DNA from: Mycobacterium saskatchewanense
Lineage (GTDB): Bacteria; Actinomycetota; Actinomycetes; Mycobacteriales; Mycobacteriaceae
Direction: 5' to 3'
Length of the DNA stretch: 64,000 nucleotides
NCBI RefSeq assembly: GCF_010729105.1
Contig: NZ_AP022573.1
Coordinates: forward strand, 2,170,001 to 2,234,000
The position numbers and the translations under genes are program-made. Positions 46,543 to 59,527 of the stretch are shown piece after piece (within the stretch, counting starts at the first letter, position 1; each line of letters begins with the position of its first letter). Below the pieces are notes generated by a model that was not told the origin of the DNA, did no database searches, and was given only the letters and a program-made list of their open reading frames with translations.

Positions 46543-47136
46543 TCAACCCGGCTGGGCCGCAGGGCGATTCGGGTCCAGCACGTCGACGCCGTCGTTCTGC
46601 CACGCCTGGCGCATCGCCTCGGCGCCCTTGAGCCGCACCCATGCCGCTTCGGTCGCGGTGATGGGCGTCGCCCACAGGAAGGTCACCGGGTCGCGGGGCG
46701 CAGGGAGCGGCAGGTCCGGGATGTCGCTGGGACCCAGGAGCACCGCGGTGAACGGTACCCGCCGCGACGGCCACGCCCACAGCGGCGAGCCCAGGTCGAT
46801 CAGCGCGTCGGCAACGAGCACCACGCCCTCGACCGCCGGCGTCGCCGCCAGCACGGCCAGGCTGCGGGCCATGCCGGTGGCCGCCCCCGGATCGCGCAGG
46901 CGCAGGACGACTTCCGCGCGCGGGCCGCGCTCGGGGTCGGCGGCCACCTGCGTCGGGTCGGTCATCGGGTGGCGCGAGCACCCCAGCGACGCGTAGTGCA
47001 CCAACCCGTCCGTCTCACGGAACCGCAACACCTCGATGGGTTCGGTGCCCAGGAAGGTCACGCTGGCCGACGCCGGATCGCGGTCCGCGAAATGGGCGCG
47101 CAGGTGCGCGCGCACACCGTCCAGGATCGGTGCCAT
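46543..47136 (-). CDS. Suppressor-of-fused (SUFU) domain protein coupled to sugC
   Basis: The 197-residue protein has a SUFU-like core: ASVTFLGTEPIEVLRFRETDGLVHYASLGCSRHPM, then RAEVVLRLRDP, a mid-region AVEGVVLVADALIDLGSPLW and FTAVLLGP, and a C-terminal FLWATPITATEAAWVRLKGAEAMRQAW. Bacterial SUFU-domain proteins are often immunity proteins or unstudied accessory proteins. The ATG overlaps the sugC stop region, so translation is coupled to the trehalose ABC transporter, and nothing else is between them. I know of no such gene in the H37Rv operon. No signal or membrane segment is seen. Function is unknown. Confidence 0.75.
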   Translation of the reverse strand: MAPILDGVRAHLRAHFADRDPASASVTFLGTEPIEVLRFRETDGLVHYASLGCSRHPMTDPTQVAADPERGPRAEVVLRLRDPGAATGMARSLAVLAATPAVEGVVLVADALIDLGSPLWAWPSRRVPFTAVLLGPSDIPDLPLPAPRDPVTFLWATPITATEAAWVRLKGAEAMRQAWQNDGVDVLDPNRPAAQPG

Positions 47137-48302
47137 TACGGCGACGGCTCGGGGATAGTGAGGTTCGCGCCGGTCTCGGCGTCGAAGACCACGACCTTGG
47201 CGGTGTCGAAGGCTAACTCCATCGACTGCCCGACGGTCGCCGCCGATTCGGCGGGAACCCTTGCCACAAACTGGTTTTCGTGTATCTCCTCCAGTTCGTC
47301 CAGCTGAGCCGAATGCACGGCCGGGCCGGACATGGAGAAGTACACGTATTTGTCGGCCCCCAGCGACTCCACGAGGTCGACCTTCGCCTCGAAGGTCAGG
47401 GCCCTGATCCGCTGATACCCATCGATCAGTGCGGCATCGGCCAGGTGTTCGGGCCGCACCCCGACGATGACGCTCTCCGGCTTCGGGTGGCGCGCGATGA
47501 CGTGTTGCACCTCGGGCGCCAGCGTCACCTCGCCGAAGGGCAGCTGCAGCCCGACGGACGTCAGCGTGGCGGGAAAGAAATTCATTGCCGGCGAGCCGAT
47601 GAACCCCGCGACGAACAGGTTCGCCGGACGCTCGTACAGCTCGTCGGGCGTACCGATCTGCTGCACCACACCGGCATGCATCACCACCACCCGGTCGCCC
47701 AGCGTCATGGCCTCGGTCTGGTCGTGGGTGACATAGACGGTGGTGGTGCCCAGCCGCTTCTGCAGCCGGGCGATCTCGCCACGCATCTGCACCCGCAGCT
47801 TGGCATCGAGATTGGACAGCGGCTCGTCCATGAGGAAGGCCTTGGGGTGACGCACGATCGCCCGTCCCATCGCCACCCGCTGCCGCTGGCCACCCGACAG
47901 CTGTGACGGCTTGCGGTCCAGAAGTTCGGTCAGGTCAAGGGTTTTCGCCGTTTCCTCGACCTTCCGCGCGATCTCCGCTTTTTTCATCTTCGCCAGGGTC
48001 AGCGGGAACGCGATGTTCTGCCGCACGGTCATGTGGGGGTACAGCGCGTAGGACTGGAACACCATCGCGATGTCACGGTCCTTCGGCGCCTTCTCGTTCA
48101 CGCGTTCGCCGCCGATGCGCAGCTCGCCCGACGAGATGTCCTCGAGTCCGGCGATCATGTTCAGCGTGGTGGTCTTTCCGCAGCCCGACGGCCCCACCAG
48201 GATGACGAACTCGCCGTCGGCGATGGTGATGTTGAGGTCCTTCACCGCCGTCGCACCGTCGGGGTAACTCTTGCACACGTGCGCCAACTCGATCTCGGCC
48301 AT
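47136..48302 (-). CDS. sugC: Trehalose ABC transporter ATP-binding subunit SugC
   Basis: The 388-residue protein (393 in Rv1238) has Walker A GPSGCGKTT at residue 37, Q-loop, signature LSGGQRQRVAMGRA, and Walker B AFLMDEPLSNLD. The MalK-type C-terminal OB domain is at about 240-385. It energises LpqY-SugA-SugB uptake of trehalose recycled from mycolyl-glycolipid metabolism. The stop overlaps the SUFU-domain start. It begins three bases after the sugB stop, consistent with a single operon. Confidence 0.95.
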   Translation of the reverse strand: MAEIELAHVCKSYPDGATAVKDLNITIADGEFVILVGPSGCGKTTTLNMIAGLEDISSGELRIGGERVNEKAPKDRDIAMVFQSYALYPHMTVRQNIAFPLTLAKMKKAEIARKVEETAKTLDLTELLDRKPSQLSGGQRQRVAMGRAIVRHPKAFLMDEPLSNLDAKLRVQMRGEIARLQKRLGTTTVYVTHDQTEAMTLGDRVVVMHAGVVQQIGTPDELYERPANLFVAGFIGSPAMNFFPATLTSVGLQLPFGEVTLAPEVQHVIARHPKPESVIVGVRPEHLADAALIDGYQRIRALTFEAKVDLVESLGADKYVYFSMSGPAVHSAQLDELEEIHENQFVARVPAESAATVGQSMELAFDTAKVVVFDAETGANLTIPEPSP

Positions 48303-48305
48303 CGG

Positions 48306-49134
48306 CTATCCCTTCACAGCACCGGAGGTCAGGCCGGCGACGATCCGCCGTTGAAAGATGAGAACGAAGACGATGATGGGCACGGTGATCACGATCGCGC
48401 CCGCCGCGATCGATCCCGTCGGCTCCTCGAATTGCGACGTGCCGCTGAAGTTCACGATCGCGACTGGGGCGGTCATCGCCGCCTTGGTCGCGGTTAGCGA
48501 CAGCGCCAACAGCAGGTCGTTCCAGGCGAAGATGAACACCAGGATCGCCGCGGTCACCAGTCCGGGCGCCGCCAGGGGGACGATCACCTTGCGGAAGGCC
48601 TGCCCGGCCGTCGCCCCGTCCATCTTGGCCGCCTTCTCTAAATCCCATGGGATGTCCCGGAAGAACGCCGACAGCGTGTAGATGGCGAGCGGCAGCGCGA
48701 AGGCGATGTAGGGCAGGATCAACCCCGGCCAGGTGTCGAACAGTCCGACGAAGCGTTCGATGTCGAACAGCGGTGTCACGAGCGAGATCCCGGGGAACAT
48801 GCTGATCATCAGGGTGGCGCCGACGAGCAGTCGCTTGCCGGGAAAGTCGAGCCGCGCGATCGCATAAGCGGCCATGGCCCCCAGCACGACGGCGATGACG
48901 GTGGTAAGCAGCCCGATTCCGACGGAGTTGATCAACGCGGAGCTGAAGAAGTCGCCGCGGAAGATGCCGCGGTAGTTGTCGAACGTCACCCGCGACGGAA
49001 TCAGCTTGCCGTCCTTGACCGCTGAGGTCGGCTTCAGCGAGAGGCTGAGGATCCACAACACAGGAAGCAGCGCGTACACCACCACCAGCGTGTCGACGAC
49101 GGCCCAGACCGTGGCGCGGCGCGCGCCCACCCGG

Positions 49135-49145
<11 letters not shown>
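48306..49145 (-). CDS. sugB: Trehalose ABC transporter permease SugB
   Basis: The 279-residue permease has six membrane helices and the EAA-type loop ([29 protein letters not shown], about residues 180-208). ATG 49145 ([12 protein letters not shown]) follows GGAGGTGGCG. A GTG at 49130 would give the 274 residues annotated in Rv1237. It overlaps the end of sugA by 11 bases. It forms the membrane channel with SugA. Confidence 0.94.
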
Positions 49146-51476
<2,331 letters not shown>

Positions 51477-51506
51477 CTATGCAGCCTCTCGCGTCTCGTT
51501 GAAGCC

Positions 51507-52028
51507 TCAGATCGCCAGGCGCGCCAACAGATCCCGCGCCTTCTCCGCGTTTTGCGGATCGCAGAGCACATCGTAGCGGCCGGCCACCAGCTGCATGGTC
51601 GAGCTGAAATCCCTTGTGCCGCGGGCCATTGCGTACGGAACCGCGGAGGTGATCAAGCCGAAGAACACCCCGGCGACCAGACCGGTGACCAGCGCCGCCC
51701 ACGGGCTGGGGCTGAAGAAGCCGAGCACCAGGCCGATGAAGAGGCCCAGCCACGCCCCGCTGAGGATTCCCCCGCCGATCACCTTCGCCCACGACAGCCG
51801 GCCGGTGACCCGTTCCACCTGCATCAGGTCGACGCCGACGATGGTGACCTGCTGAACCGGAAAGTCTTGGTCGGATAGATAGTCGACGGCGCGCTGAGCC
51901 TCGGCGTAGGTGGGGTAGGACCCGACCGGCCAGCCCTTGGGCGGCGTCGGCAATCCCGGCGCACCCCGACGGGCCGCGCCGGAAGGGGTCGCGCCGGGAA
52001 CCTGGCCAGGCTGAAAGGGGCTAGTCAT
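51507..52028 (-). CDS. General-stress-protein-17M-like membrane protein (Rv1234 orthologue)
   Basis: The 173-residue protein (175 in Rv1234) has a Pro/Gly-rich N-terminal 30 residues, then GWPVGSYPTYAEAQRAVDYLSD, a GSP17M-type domain. A glycine-zipper-like pair of membrane segments (about 82-130) follows: AKVIGGGILSGAWLGLFIGLVLGFF and AALVTGLVAGVFFGLI. The C-terminus is soluble. Function is unknown. It is probably the first gene of the lpqY operon or lies just before it; the intergap to lpqY is 30 bp. Confidence 0.8.
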   Translation of the reverse strand: MTSPFQPGQVPGATPSGAARRGAPGLPTPPKGWPVGSYPTYAEAQRAVDYLSDQDFPVQQVTIVGVDLMQVERVTGRLSWAKVIGGGILSGAWLGLFIGLVLGFFSPSPWAALVTGLVAGVFFGLITSAVPYAMARGTRDFSSTMQLVAGRYDVLCDPQNAEKARDLLARLAI

Positions 52029-52185
52029 GTGTACTCATTCTCCTCCGCCTCGGCCCGGAACTCATCTCGGGTTTCATCCCCGGGGGTTTCACCCTATCTA
52101 GGCAACCTTCCGGGACCGTGAGCAAACGGGCCGGGCGGTCGTCACCGCGACGCCCGCCGCCCGTCCTTAGGCTAGGTTGAACACC

Positions 52186-52725
52186 ATGACGGCTCCGGGC
52201 GGCGACCCCAACGACCAGGCCCACCCGCCCGCCACCAGCGGCCCCACCCCCAACCAGCCCCAGTGGGAAGCGCCCTGGGGGCCGCCGGTCGCCGACTATC
52301 CGCCGCCGGTCGCGGACTATCCGCCCCCGGCCTACCCGGCACCTGGCTACGCGCCCCCGTACCCCGGCTATCCGCCGCCAATGCCCCCTCCCGGCGGCTA
52401 CGGCCAACCGCCGGGTTACGGCGGGCCGCCGGCCGGCTACGGCCCGCCGCCGTACTCGGGTGGCTACGGGTTCCCGGGCGGGCCGCAGCCCGACGTGCCG
52501 ACCGGGACGAACGGGCTCGCCATCGCCTCGCTGATCTCGTCGGTGGCGGGGGTGTTTTGCTGTATCGGCTCGATCGCCGGCATCGTCCTGGGCACCATCG
52601 CGCTCGACCAGGTCAAGCGGAACCGGCAGGACGGCTACGGCCTGGCGGTCGCCGGCATCGTCATCGGCATCGCGACACTGGCGGTGATGTTCGTCGTCGT
52701 GATGTTCGCGATGAGGTCCCATTAG
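52186..52725 (+). CDS. Pro/Gly/Tyr-rich DUF4190-type membrane protein (Rv1233c orthologue)
   Basis: ATG 52186 opens 179 residues. The N-terminal 100 residues are rich in Pro, Tyr and Gly (PPPVADYPPP and YGGPPAGYGPPPYSGGYG repeats). A DUF4190 domain follows, made of two membrane helices with NGLAIASLISSVAGVFCCIGSIAGIVLGTIALDQ and AVAGIVIGIATLAVMF. Its role is unknown; the disordered N-terminus suggests protein-protein contact. A TTG at 52177 is in frame. It is divergent from the gene at 51507 and begins the group leading to mrp. Confidence 0.8.
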   Translation: MTAPGGDPNDQAHPPATSGPTPNQPQWEAPWGPPVADYPPPVADYPPPAYPAPGYAPPYPGYPPPMPPPGGYGQPPGYGGPPAGYGPPPYSGGYGFPGGPQPDVPTGTNGLAIASLISSVAGVFCCIGSIAGIVLGTIALDQVKRNRQDGYGLAVAGIVIGIATLAVMFVVVMFAMRSH

Positions 52726-52780
52726 CGACGCGACCGCGGCGCATCCCCCATCCGGTCGGCGGCTGAATAGGCTCTCTGGC

Positions 52781-54088
52781 ATGGCATCGGTCAATAGGGT
52801 GTACGTCGCGCGCCTCGCGCGAATGTTGGTGTTGGGGCCGTTCGGCGAATCGTTCGGGCGTGTCCGCGATGTCGTCATCAGCATCAGCATCGTGCGCCAG
52901 CAGCCGCGCGTCCTGGGGCTGGTCGTCGACCTGGCGACCCGACGCAGCATCTTCATTCCGATCCTGCGGGTCGCGGCGATCGAGCCCGACGCGGTGACGT
53001 TGAACACGGGCAGCGTGTCCCTGCGCCACTTCGAGCAGCGCCCGGGCGAGGTGCTGGCGATAGGCCAGGTACTCGACACCCAGGTCAAGGTCAACGACCC
53101 CGCGCTGCCCGAACTGGCCGGCCTCGACGTGGTCGTCACCGACCTCGGAATCGAACAAACCCGCACCCGGGACTGGTTGGTGAGCCGGGTTGCCGTCCGC
53201 GTTCCCCGGCGACTGGGACGGCGCGGCCCGGTGCACGTCGTGGACTGGCACAACGTGCAGGGCCTGACCCCGTCGGCGCTGGCGATGCCCGATCAGGGGG
53301 TCGCCCAGTTGCTGGGCCAGTTCGAGGGACGCAAGGCTGTCGACGTGGCGGACGCCATCCGCGGCCTGCCGACCAAACGGCGGTACGAGGTGCTCAAGGC
53401 CCTCAACGACGACCGGCTGGCCGACATTCTGCAGGAGCTGCCGGAGCTGGATCAGGCCGACGTGCTTTCGCAGTTGGGCACCGAACGGTCGGCCGACGTG
53501 CTCGAGGAGATGGATCCGGACGACGCCGCCGACCTGCTCGGCGTGCTGAACCCCACGGACGCCGAGATGCTGCTGACGCGGATGGATCCCGACGACTCCG
53601 AACCCGTGCGGCGGCTGCTCACGCATTCCCCCGACACCGCGGGCGGCCTGATGACCTCCAACCCGGTGGTGCTGACGCCCGATACGTCGGTCGCCGAGGC
53701 GTTGGCCCGTGTCCGCGATGCCGACCTGACCGCCGCCCTGTCGTCGATGGTGTTCGTGGTGCGCCCTCCGACGGCCACACCCACCGGGCGGTACCTCGGC
53801 TGCGTGCCGCTGCAGCGACTGCTGCGCGAAGCGCCGGCCGAACTGGTCGGCGGCATCGTCGACAGCGACCTGCTCACCCTGACGCCGGAGACTCCGCTGG
53901 CCGCGGTGACGCGCTACCTCGCCGCGTACAACCTGATGTGCGGACCGGTCATCGACGACCAGAAACACCTGCTGGGGGCGGTGACCGTCGACGACCTGCT
54001 CGACCACTTGTTGCCGCACGACTGGCGCGTCGACGCACAGGAGTTCGACGCCGCCGGCCGGCTCGAGGGATTGGGGGGGTCGGCGTGA
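52781..54088 (+). CDS. MgtE-N/CBS domain protein (Rv1232c orthologue)
   Basis: The 435-residue protein equals the length of Rv1232c. It has a PRC-barrel-like N-terminus (about 1-160), an MgtE intracellular N domain with VDVADAIRGLPTKRRYEVLKALND, LPELDQADVLSQLG and MDPDDAADLLGVL, and a pair of CBS domains (about 290-420). MgtE membrane helices are absent, so it is not itself a channel. It probably senses Mg2+ or nucleotides. Its stop overlaps the next start (GTGA). Confidence 0.85.
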   Translation: MASVNRVYVARLARMLVLGPFGESFGRVRDVVISISIVRQQPRVLGLVVDLATRRSIFIPILRVAAIEPDAVTLNTGSVSLRHFEQRPGEVLAIGQVLDTQVKVNDPALPELAGLDVVVTDLGIEQTRTRDWLVSRVAVRVPRRLGRRGPVHVVDWHNVQGLTPSALAMPDQGVAQLLGQFEGRKAVDVADAIRGLPTKRRYEVLKALNDDRLADILQELPELDQADVLSQLGTERSADVLEEMDPDDAADLLGVLNPTDAEMLLTRMDPDDSEPVRRLLTHSPDTAGGLMTSNPVVLTPDTSVAEALARVRDADLTAALSSMVFVVRPPTATPTGRYLGCVPLQRLLREAPAELVGGIVDSDLLTLTPETPLAAVTRYLAAYNLMCGPVIDDQKHLLGAVTVDDLLDHLLPHDWRVDAQEFDAAGRLEGLGGSA

Positions 54089-54621
54089 GCAAGTCCACGG
54101 CCCCGCGGCGGCTGTACACGCCGCGGACATCGCGCGGCTTCGGGCTGCACGTCGATCCCGACGCGGTCGGTCAGATCACCGAGTCGATCGCGCGGTTCTT
54201 CGGCACGGGCCGATACCTGCTGATCCAGACGATCGTGGTGCTGGTATGGATCCTGGCAAACGTGTTCGCGGCGACGCTGCGCTGGGACCCCTACCCGTTT
54301 ATCCTCCTCAATCTGGCCTTCTCCACCCAGGCCGCCTACGCGGCCCCGCTGATCCTGCTGGCCCAGAACCGTCAGGAGAACCGGGACCGGGTGGCCCTCG
54401 AGGAGGACCGCCGCCGGGCCGCCCAGACCAAGGCCGACACCGAGTATCTGGCCCGGGAACTGGCCGCGCTGCGGCTGGCCATCGGCGAGGTGGTGACGCG
54501 CGAATACCTGCGCCACGAGCTGGAAGACCTGCGCGAATTGCTGGCCAACCTGCGGCCCGAAAACCCTGACGACGAGGCGGTTCGAGCCGGTGACGGCATG
54601 GAGCGCACGGCTAAGAAATAG
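54085..54621 (+). CDS. DUF1003 membrane protein (Rv1231c orthologue)
   Basis: GTG 54085 opens 178 residues. After a basic N-terminus (RRLYTPRTSRGF) two membrane segments (about 49-66 and 75-95) carry the DUF1003 pattern LLIQTIVVLVWILANV and FILLNLAFSTQAAYAAPLILLAQNRQ. A highly charged helical C-terminus (DRVALEEDRRRAAQTKADTEYL) follows. Family function is unknown. The four-base overlap couples it to the MgtE-N/CBS gene, hinting at a joint role in ion or envelope homeostasis. Confidence 0.85.
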   Translation: MSKSTAPRRLYTPRTSRGFGLHVDPDAVGQITESIARFFGTGRYLLIQTIVVLVWILANVFAATLRWDPYPFILLNLAFSTQAAYAAPLILLAQNRQENRDRVALEEDRRRAAQTKADTEYLARELAALRLAIGEVVTREYLRHELEDLRELLANLRPENPDDEAVRAGDGMERTAKK

Positions 54622-54739
54622 GAGTGAAAGCAAACCAGACCATTGCGCCACTCCCGTCACAAGAGTTATGTATGGTGATCTAGTTCACGAGGCTACGGAT
54701 ACGTAACTTTTCGACTACCTCACTATTAAGGACGGTCGA

Positions 54740-55996
54740 GTGCGCATAGGGGGACACTGGGGTCCACGCGCGGTCGCACTGGTGCGGCAACGGGCACTCC
54801 GCGTAAAGAAAGCGCCGGCGTTCGGCGTAGCCATCATCACTCTTCTGATATTTGCCGGCGCGGTGGGCGGGGCCGCTCCCCCACTTTCCGGCAACGTGCC
54901 GGCGGTGCGTGCGGTGGTGAGCCCGGTGGCCGCCGTATCCCCAACTTTCCCCGACGTTTCCGGGCCGGTCGTCGTCTCCATCGAGCACTCACCCACCGCG
55001 TTCCACGTCGCCGAGCCCGCGTTGGCGGCGCCACCCCCGCCGATGATCGTGAATGCCCCTGGCGCGCTTGGCATTCCAAGTGTCGCGCTGAGCGCCTACC
55101 GCAACGCCGAGCAGAAGATGGCCGTCGCCGCACCCGGCTGCGGCATCAGCTGGAACCTGCTGGCCGGCATCGGGCGCATCGAGTCGGGCCACGCCGGCGG
55201 CGGCGCCGTGGACTCGCGCGGCACCGCGGTCCGCCCGATCTACGGGCCGGCGCTGGACGGCACCCTGCCGGGCAACGAGGTCATCATTTCCAGCAGCGCC
55301 GGCAATCGCGTCACGTACGCCCGCGCGATGGGACCCATGCAGTTCCTGCCCGGCACCTGGGCGCGCTACGCCTCCGACGGCGACGGCGACGGCATCGCCG
55401 ATCCCCAGAACCTCTTCGACTCCACGCTGGCGGCCGCGCGCTACCTGTGCAGCGGCGGCCTCAACCTGCGCGACCAGTCGCAGGTGATGGCCGCCATCCT
55501 GCGCTACAACAACTCGATGTCGTATGCGCAAAACGTCCTGGGGTGGGCCTCCGCGTACGCCACCGGCGTCGTCCCGGTCGACCTGCCGCCGATCACCGGG
55601 CCGCCACCTCCGCTGGGCGACGCGCACCTCGAGCACCCGGAGGGGCTCGGCCCGAACCTGCCGATGAACATCAACGGCCTGCCGATGGACGACCCGCTGG
55701 CGCGCGTGCCGCTGATCGACTTCAGCCCGCAGGGCGTCAACCAGCCCCCGATGTTCCCGTGGATGGCGCCCGCCGGCCCGGCGCAGCAACAGACCCAGCT
55801 GCCCGGGTGCACGCTGATCTGCATCGGCGCCCAGAACCCGCCGCCGTTCGGCGCCCAGAACCCCCCGCCCTTCGGCGCGCCCGCACCGCCGCCGTTCGGC
55901 GCGCCCGCACCGCCGCCCTTCGGTGCACCACCCGCGCCGCCCGCCGGCCTGCCCCCGGCGCCCATCCCACCGGCGACGCCCGCTCCGGCCGGCTGA
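54740..55996 (+). CDS. Membrane-anchored lytic-transglycosylase-like protein (Rv1230c orthologue)
   Basis: The 418-residue protein has a basic N-terminus, one membrane helix or signal anchor (about 27-48) and an MltB/SLT-like domain. ISWNLLAGIGRIESGHAG carries the catalytic Glu (in RIESGH). AMGPMQFLPGTWARYASDGDGDG and YLCSGGLNL are also typical. The C-terminus is Pro-rich with PPFGAPAP repeats. It would cleave peptidoglycan glycan strands at the cell surface; the exact activity is unproven. GTG 54740 is preceded by AAGGA. It lies before the 57-bp VNTR and mrp. Confidence 0.85.
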   Translation: MRIGGHWGPRAVALVRQRALRVKKAPAFGVAIITLLIFAGAVGGAAPPLSGNVPAVRAVVSPVAAVSPTFPDVSGPVVVSIEHSPTAFHVAEPALAAPPPPMIVNAPGALGIPSVALSAYRNAEQKMAVAAPGCGISWNLLAGIGRIESGHAGGGAVDSRGTAVRPIYGPALDGTLPGNEVIISSSAGNRVTYARAMGPMQFLPGTWARYASDGDGDGIADPQNLFDSTLAAARYLCSGGLNLRDQSQVMAAILRYNNSMSYAQNVLGWASAYATGVVPVDLPPITGPPPPLGDAHLEHPEGLGPNLPMNINGLPMDDPLARVPLIDFSPQGVNQPPMFPWMAPAGPAQQQTQLPGCTLICIGAQNPPPFGAQNPPPFGAPAPPPFGAPAPPPFGAPPAPPAGLPPAPIPPATPAPAG

Positions 55997-56000
55997 TCGG

Positions 56001-56285
56001 CCGAGCGGCGATCGCAAGCGCGGCGAAAGCCGGGCGAAGCGGGTCGCCGCCAGATGCCCGAGCGGCGATCGCAAGCGCGGCGAAAGCCGGACGAAGCGGG
56101 TCACCGCCAGATGCCCGAGCGGCGATCGCAAGCGCGGCGAAAGCCGGACGAAGCGGGTCGCCGCCAGATGCCCGAGCGGCGATCGCAAGCGCGGCGAAAG
56201 CCGGGCGAAGCGGGTCACCGCCAGATGCCCGAGCGGCGATCGCAAGCGCGGCGAAAGCCGGGCGAAGCGGGTCGCCGCCAGATGC
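56001..56285. repeat. 57-bp tandem repeat, five copies (MIRU/VNTR-like)
   Basis: Units beginning CCGAGCGGCGATCGCAAG start at 56001, 56058, 56115, 56172 and 56229. A sixth start at 56286 diverges after CCGAGC. Units differ only at two G/A positions (GGGCG or GGACG, and GTCGCC or GTCACC). The period equals 19 codons and the array can be read open in the mrp frame. The lack of a start and the family N-terminus of Mrp argue it is intergenic. Confidence 0.92.
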
Positions 56286-56315
56286 CCGAGCCGCGCGCGC
56301 CTACACTCGGCGGTG

Positions 56316-57473
56316 ATGTCCCGCCATGACCTGTCCGATTCGGACGCCGAGCTCAACGCAGCCATCCGCGCCGCCCTGGGGAAGGTGATCGACCCCGAAC
56401 TGCGGCGTCCCATCACCGAACTGGGGATGGTCAAGAGCATCGACATCGGCCCTGATGGCGGCGTCCACGTGGCGATCTACCTGACCACCGCCGCGTGCCC
56501 GAAGAAGACCGAGATCAGCGAGCGCGTCACCCAGGCGGTTGCCGACGTGCCCGGCACCGGCGCGGTACGGGTCAGCCTGGACGTGATGAGCGACGAGCAG
56601 CGCACCGAGCTGCGCAAGCAGTTGCGCGGTGACGCCGCCGAGCCCGTCATCCCGTTCGCCCAGCCCGGGTCGCTGACCCGGGTCTACGCGATCGCATCGG
56701 GCAAGGGCGGGGTCGGAAAGTCAACCGTCACAGTAAATCTCGCGGCGGCGATGGCCGCCCGGGGTCTGTCGGTGGGAGTGCTCGACGCTGACATCCACGG
56801 CCATTCCATCCCACGCATGATGGGCACCAGCGACCGGCCCACCCAGGTCGAGTCAATGATCCTGCCGCCCGTCGCCCACGACGTGAAGGTCATCTCGATC
56901 GCCCAGTTCACGCAGGGCAACACCCCGGTGGTGTGGCGCGGACCGATGCTGCACCGGGCCCTGCAACAGTTTCTCGCCGATGTGTACTGGGGCGACCTCG
57001 ACGTGCTCCTGCTCGACCTGCCGCCGGGGACGGGCGACGTCGCGATCTCGGTCGCACAGCTCATCCCCAACGCCGAGATCGTCGTGGTGACGACGCCGCA
57101 GCTGGCCGCCGCCGAGGTCGCGGAGCGGGCCGGCAGTATCGCGCTGCAGACGCGCCAGCGCCTCGTCGGCGTGGTGGAGAACATGTCGGGGCTGGTGCTG
57201 CCGGACGGTTCGACGATGCAGGTATTCGGCGAGGGCGGCGGCCGGCAGGTCGCCGAGCGGCTCTCGCGGGCCGTCGGGGCGGATGTGCCGCTGCTGGGTC
57301 AGGTCCCGCTGGACCCGGCGCTGGTGGCGGCCGGCGATGCGGGCGTCCCCGTCGTGCTCAGCGCCCCCGACACCCCGGTGGCCAAGGAACTACGCAGCGT
57401 GGCCGACAACCTGTCGTCGCGGCGGCGCGGGCTGGCCGGGATTTCCCTCGGCCTCGACCCCACGCGGCACTAA
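56316..57473 (+). CDS. mrp: Mrp/ApbC-type iron-sulfur cluster carrier P-loop ATPase
   Basis: The 385-residue protein (390 in Rv1229c) starts MSRHDLSDSDAELNAAIRAALGKVIDPELRRPITELG, an MIP18-type N-terminal domain (about 1-95). The deviant Walker A ASGKGGVGKSTVTVNLAAA lies at about 126-144, with the switch region DVLLLDLPPGTGD and typical VVTTPQLAAAEVAERAG. Mrp proteins carry Fe-S clusters to apoproteins. ATG 56316 (GTG 56313 possible) starts directly after the VNTR. It is convergent with tatB across a strong hairpin. Confidence 0.92.
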   Translation: MSRHDLSDSDAELNAAIRAALGKVIDPELRRPITELGMVKSIDIGPDGGVHVAIYLTTAACPKKTEISERVTQAVADVPGTGAVRVSLDVMSDEQRTELRKQLRGDAAEPVIPFAQPGSLTRVYAIASGKGGVGKSTVTVNLAAAMAARGLSVGVLDADIHGHSIPRMMGTSDRPTQVESMILPPVAHDVKVISIAQFTQGNTPVVWRGPMLHRALQQFLADVYWGDLDVLLLDLPPGTGDVAISVAQLIPNAEIVVVTTPQLAAAEVAERAGSIALQTRQRLVGVVENMSGLVLPDGSTMQVFGEGGGRQVAERLSRAVGADVPLLGQVPLDPALVAAGDAGVPVVLSAPDTPVAKELRSVADNLSSRRRGLAGISLGLDPTRH

Positions 57474-57480
57474 CCACCCC

Positions 57481-57542
57481 CGCGAGCGACCGTGTCTGTA
57501 CGCCAACACGCCGTCACGGGCGTGCAATTGCGGTCGCTCGCG
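57481..57542. terminator. Hairpin between convergent mrp and tatB
   Basis: A perfect 12-bp inverted repeat, CGCGAGCGACCG (57481-57492) and CGGTCGCTCGCG (57531-57542), encloses an inner CACGCC/GGCGTG stem. There is no U-tract. The placement suggests bidirectional termination, possibly Rho-assisted, and a separate family from the GAGCAGACGC hairpins. Confidence 0.65.
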
Positions 57543-57550
57543 GCCGACGA

Positions 57551-57946
57551 TCAGGTGGCGTCGGAGTCGAACGGGGCGGGAGCGCCGGGCGGATGCCGCT
57601 CGGCCTCGACCGCCGGTGTCGACGGCTCCGGCGGGTGCCCGTTCACCGGGCGGTCGAAGTTTCCGGTCAGGAAGGAATCGTCGCCGTCCAGCAGGTGCTT
57701 CGTCAGGGCGGCCCGCGGCGACATACCCCGCAATTTCTGCAGCTCGCTGAGCGGGCCACGCAGGTCGTCGAACTCGGGCCCGAGGTCCTCACGCAGCTGG
57801 GTGGTCATGCCGCTGAGGTAATCCCGTGCCTGCCGCAGCGCGGTCGAGGTCCAGCGGATAGCGCCGGGCAGCCGCTCCGGGCCCAGGATCACCAGGCCGA
57901 CGACGACCAGGACCAGGATGTGCTCCCAGCTCAGGTTGCCGAACAT
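57551..57946 (-). CDS. tatB: Twin-arginine translocase subunit TatB
   Basis: The 131-residue protein equals the length of Rv1224. It has an N-terminal membrane helix ([25 protein letters not shown]), an amphipathic helix with [10 protein letters not shown] and a charged C-terminus ending PAPFDSDAT. TatB works with TatC to export folded proteins. Its ATG abuts the htrA stop, so it is the last gene of the stress unit. It may be read from the htrA promoter. Confidence 0.92.
   Translation of the reverse strand: MFGNLSWEHILVLVVVGLVILGPERLPGAIRWTSTALRQARDYLSGMTTQLREDLGPEFDDLRGPLSELQKLRGMSPRAALTKHLLDGDDSFLTGNFDRPVNGHPPEPSTPAVEAERHPPGAPAPFDSDAT

Positions 57947-59527
<1,581 letters not shown>

Noticed and set aside
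56001..56285. Possible CRISPR array
   Set aside because: The units are direct tandem repeats with no unique spacers, and no cas gene is nearby.
55923..56315. Upstream extension of the mrp frame through the 57-bp repeats
   Set aside because: The repeats read as basic low-complexity sequence; the Mrp family N-terminus starts at 56316, and the array overlaps the end of the previous gene only by open-frame chance.
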